A stretch of 64,000 nucleotides of DNA from Diplonema japonicum (lineage: Eukaryota; Euglenozoa; Diplonemea; Diplonemida; Diplonemidae). The stretch lies in the NCBI GenBank assembly GCA_964019335.1, contig OZ025723.1, positions 186,001 to 250,000 on the forward strand, given 5' to 3'. The translations under genes were made by a program, and so were the position numbers. A model generated the notes under the pieces. That model had not been told where the DNA came from and ran no database searches. It saw only the letters and a list, made by a program, of their open reading frames with translations. This document shows, piece after piece, positions 63,082 to 64,000 of this stretch (positions are counted from its first letter, which is position 1; the number at the start of each line of letters is the position of its first letter).

Positions 63082-63530
63082 AAAAAATGGAGAAGGGCGT
63101 GGGGGGGGGGGGGGGGGGGGGAGAGGATAATGAAGTGTAAGGACTGTGGGGAAGGGGGGAATGGAAGAAGTCTTTTTCTTTCCCTATAGTGTAAGTATGG
63201 CTATCTTTTTTTGTTTTTTTTTTGGTCCCCTCCCCCCTGTTTTTCCTGAGGAAATGATCTTTCTTTGTTAAGGCGTATACTGTCTCTTCTTTTTTTTTTC
63301 TTCTTTTTTTTTTTGCCTAGATCCTCCTTTCCCCTTTTTTTTTTATTTTCCTTTTACTTTTGATGTGCATAAGCGAAAAAAAAAAAAAAAAAAAACCCTT
63401 TTTAATTTTTCCCCGTTGCCCACCCACCCACATTCTTGAGTTTTCTGTTTTTCCCCCCTCCCCCTTCTTGCAAACTTTTTTTTTTCTCTTGTCTCTCCCC
63501 CGGTATTTTCTATACCTGATGCAAGTACTC

Positions 63531-63568
<38 letters not shown>

Positions 63569-64000
63569 GGAGGGAGGGGAAGGCCCGGGGTGAACGAAGC
63601 AAGTGTTTCGTAGGAAGAAAAAAAAGGGGGGGGGAGAGGGGTTTTTTCTTTTCTTTTATAAGCTCCTTTTCTTCTCCTTCATCCCCCCCCCCCCCCCCCC
63701 CCTTTCTTCTCACCCTTGTGGACGTGGAAACAGCGGGGTGCCCGAAACGTAACCAAAACACGTCACCCTTCTTCACCGGAAGGGCCTAGTCTCCCCCCCC
63801 AAAAAAAAAAAAGAGGGCTAAAAAAAAAAACGCAGCCCTGCCAATTATTTCTTTCTTTTTACTCCTATGGAAAAAAAAAAAAAAAAAAAAAAGATGCATC
63901 CCCCCAACTTTTTTTTTCTATTTTTCTTTTTATCTCGAGCCACACCAACACTTTTTTTTCTATTCCTCCGTAGTCCCCCCCCCCCAACTTTTTTTTAAAC
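63082..64000. other. Homopolymer-rich end of window
   Basis: G, T, A and C runs with no coding signal. Whether a further gene starts beyond the window cannot be seen. Confidence 0.7.

Overview
This is a 64 kb window of nuclear DNA from a unicellular eukaryote. The evidence is spliceosomal GT-AG introns, purely eukaryotic gene content (RNA polymerase III largest subunit, MCM2, CWC22, CNOT10, TM9SF, PPWD1, two MAP3K-like kinases) and intergenic DNA dominated by A, T, G and C homopolymer runs. All 25 supported protein-coding genes read on the + strand, and none of the minus-strand open frames resembles a gene. One-directional gene arrays combined with sparse cis-introns suggest a lineage with directional clusters. 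A diplonemid-like or other euglenozoan is my first guess and a dinoflagellate/perkinsid my second, but the sequence alone does not settle the species.

Layout: homopolymer DNA (1-1635); TFIIA-like large subunit, TBC-domain Rab GAP, a 5'-truncated retroelement with a 20-bp target-site duplication, WDTC1/DCAF-like protein and a MAP3K with B-box and RanBP2 zinc fingers (1636-9088); a repeat-rich block with two secreted LVIVD beta-propeller genes that share an almost identical last 607 bp, plus relics (9408-14946); an unrecognised membrane protein, PPWD1 cyclophilin and TM9SF nonaspanin (15588-24253); an EGF-like membrane protein (25108-26178); a satellite array and an LVIVD pseudogene (26400-27545); a membrane-anchored degenerate EEP domain fused to a fucosyltransferase-like domain (28120-31261); serine carboxypeptidase, CWC22, two small unknown genes and RPC1 (32075-42384); a second array of the same satellite starting at the RPC1 stop codon (42380-43252); CNOT10 (43760-45960); two inverted-repeat elements of about 600-670 bp, a class IV aminotransferase and a beta-lactamase-fold hydrolase (46052-51535); MCM2, a small basic protein, kelch-PDZ, PH-like/WW, a two-TM protein and a second MAP3K (52042-63081); homopolymer DNA to the end.

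The genes do not form a pathway. Many are core informational housekeeping genes: transcription (TFIIA, RPC1), splicing (CWC22, PPWD1), replication (MCM2) and mRNA decay (CNOT10). These alternate with membrane, secretory and signalling genes. I resolved 28 introns by protein continuity. All but one are 35-80 nt long and consist largely of a poly-A or poly-T core, so an automatic gene caller will read several as poly-Lys or poly-Phe or will cut genes short. Exon coordinates are therefore given in each entry. Coordinates of spliced genes run from start codon to stop codon, introns included.
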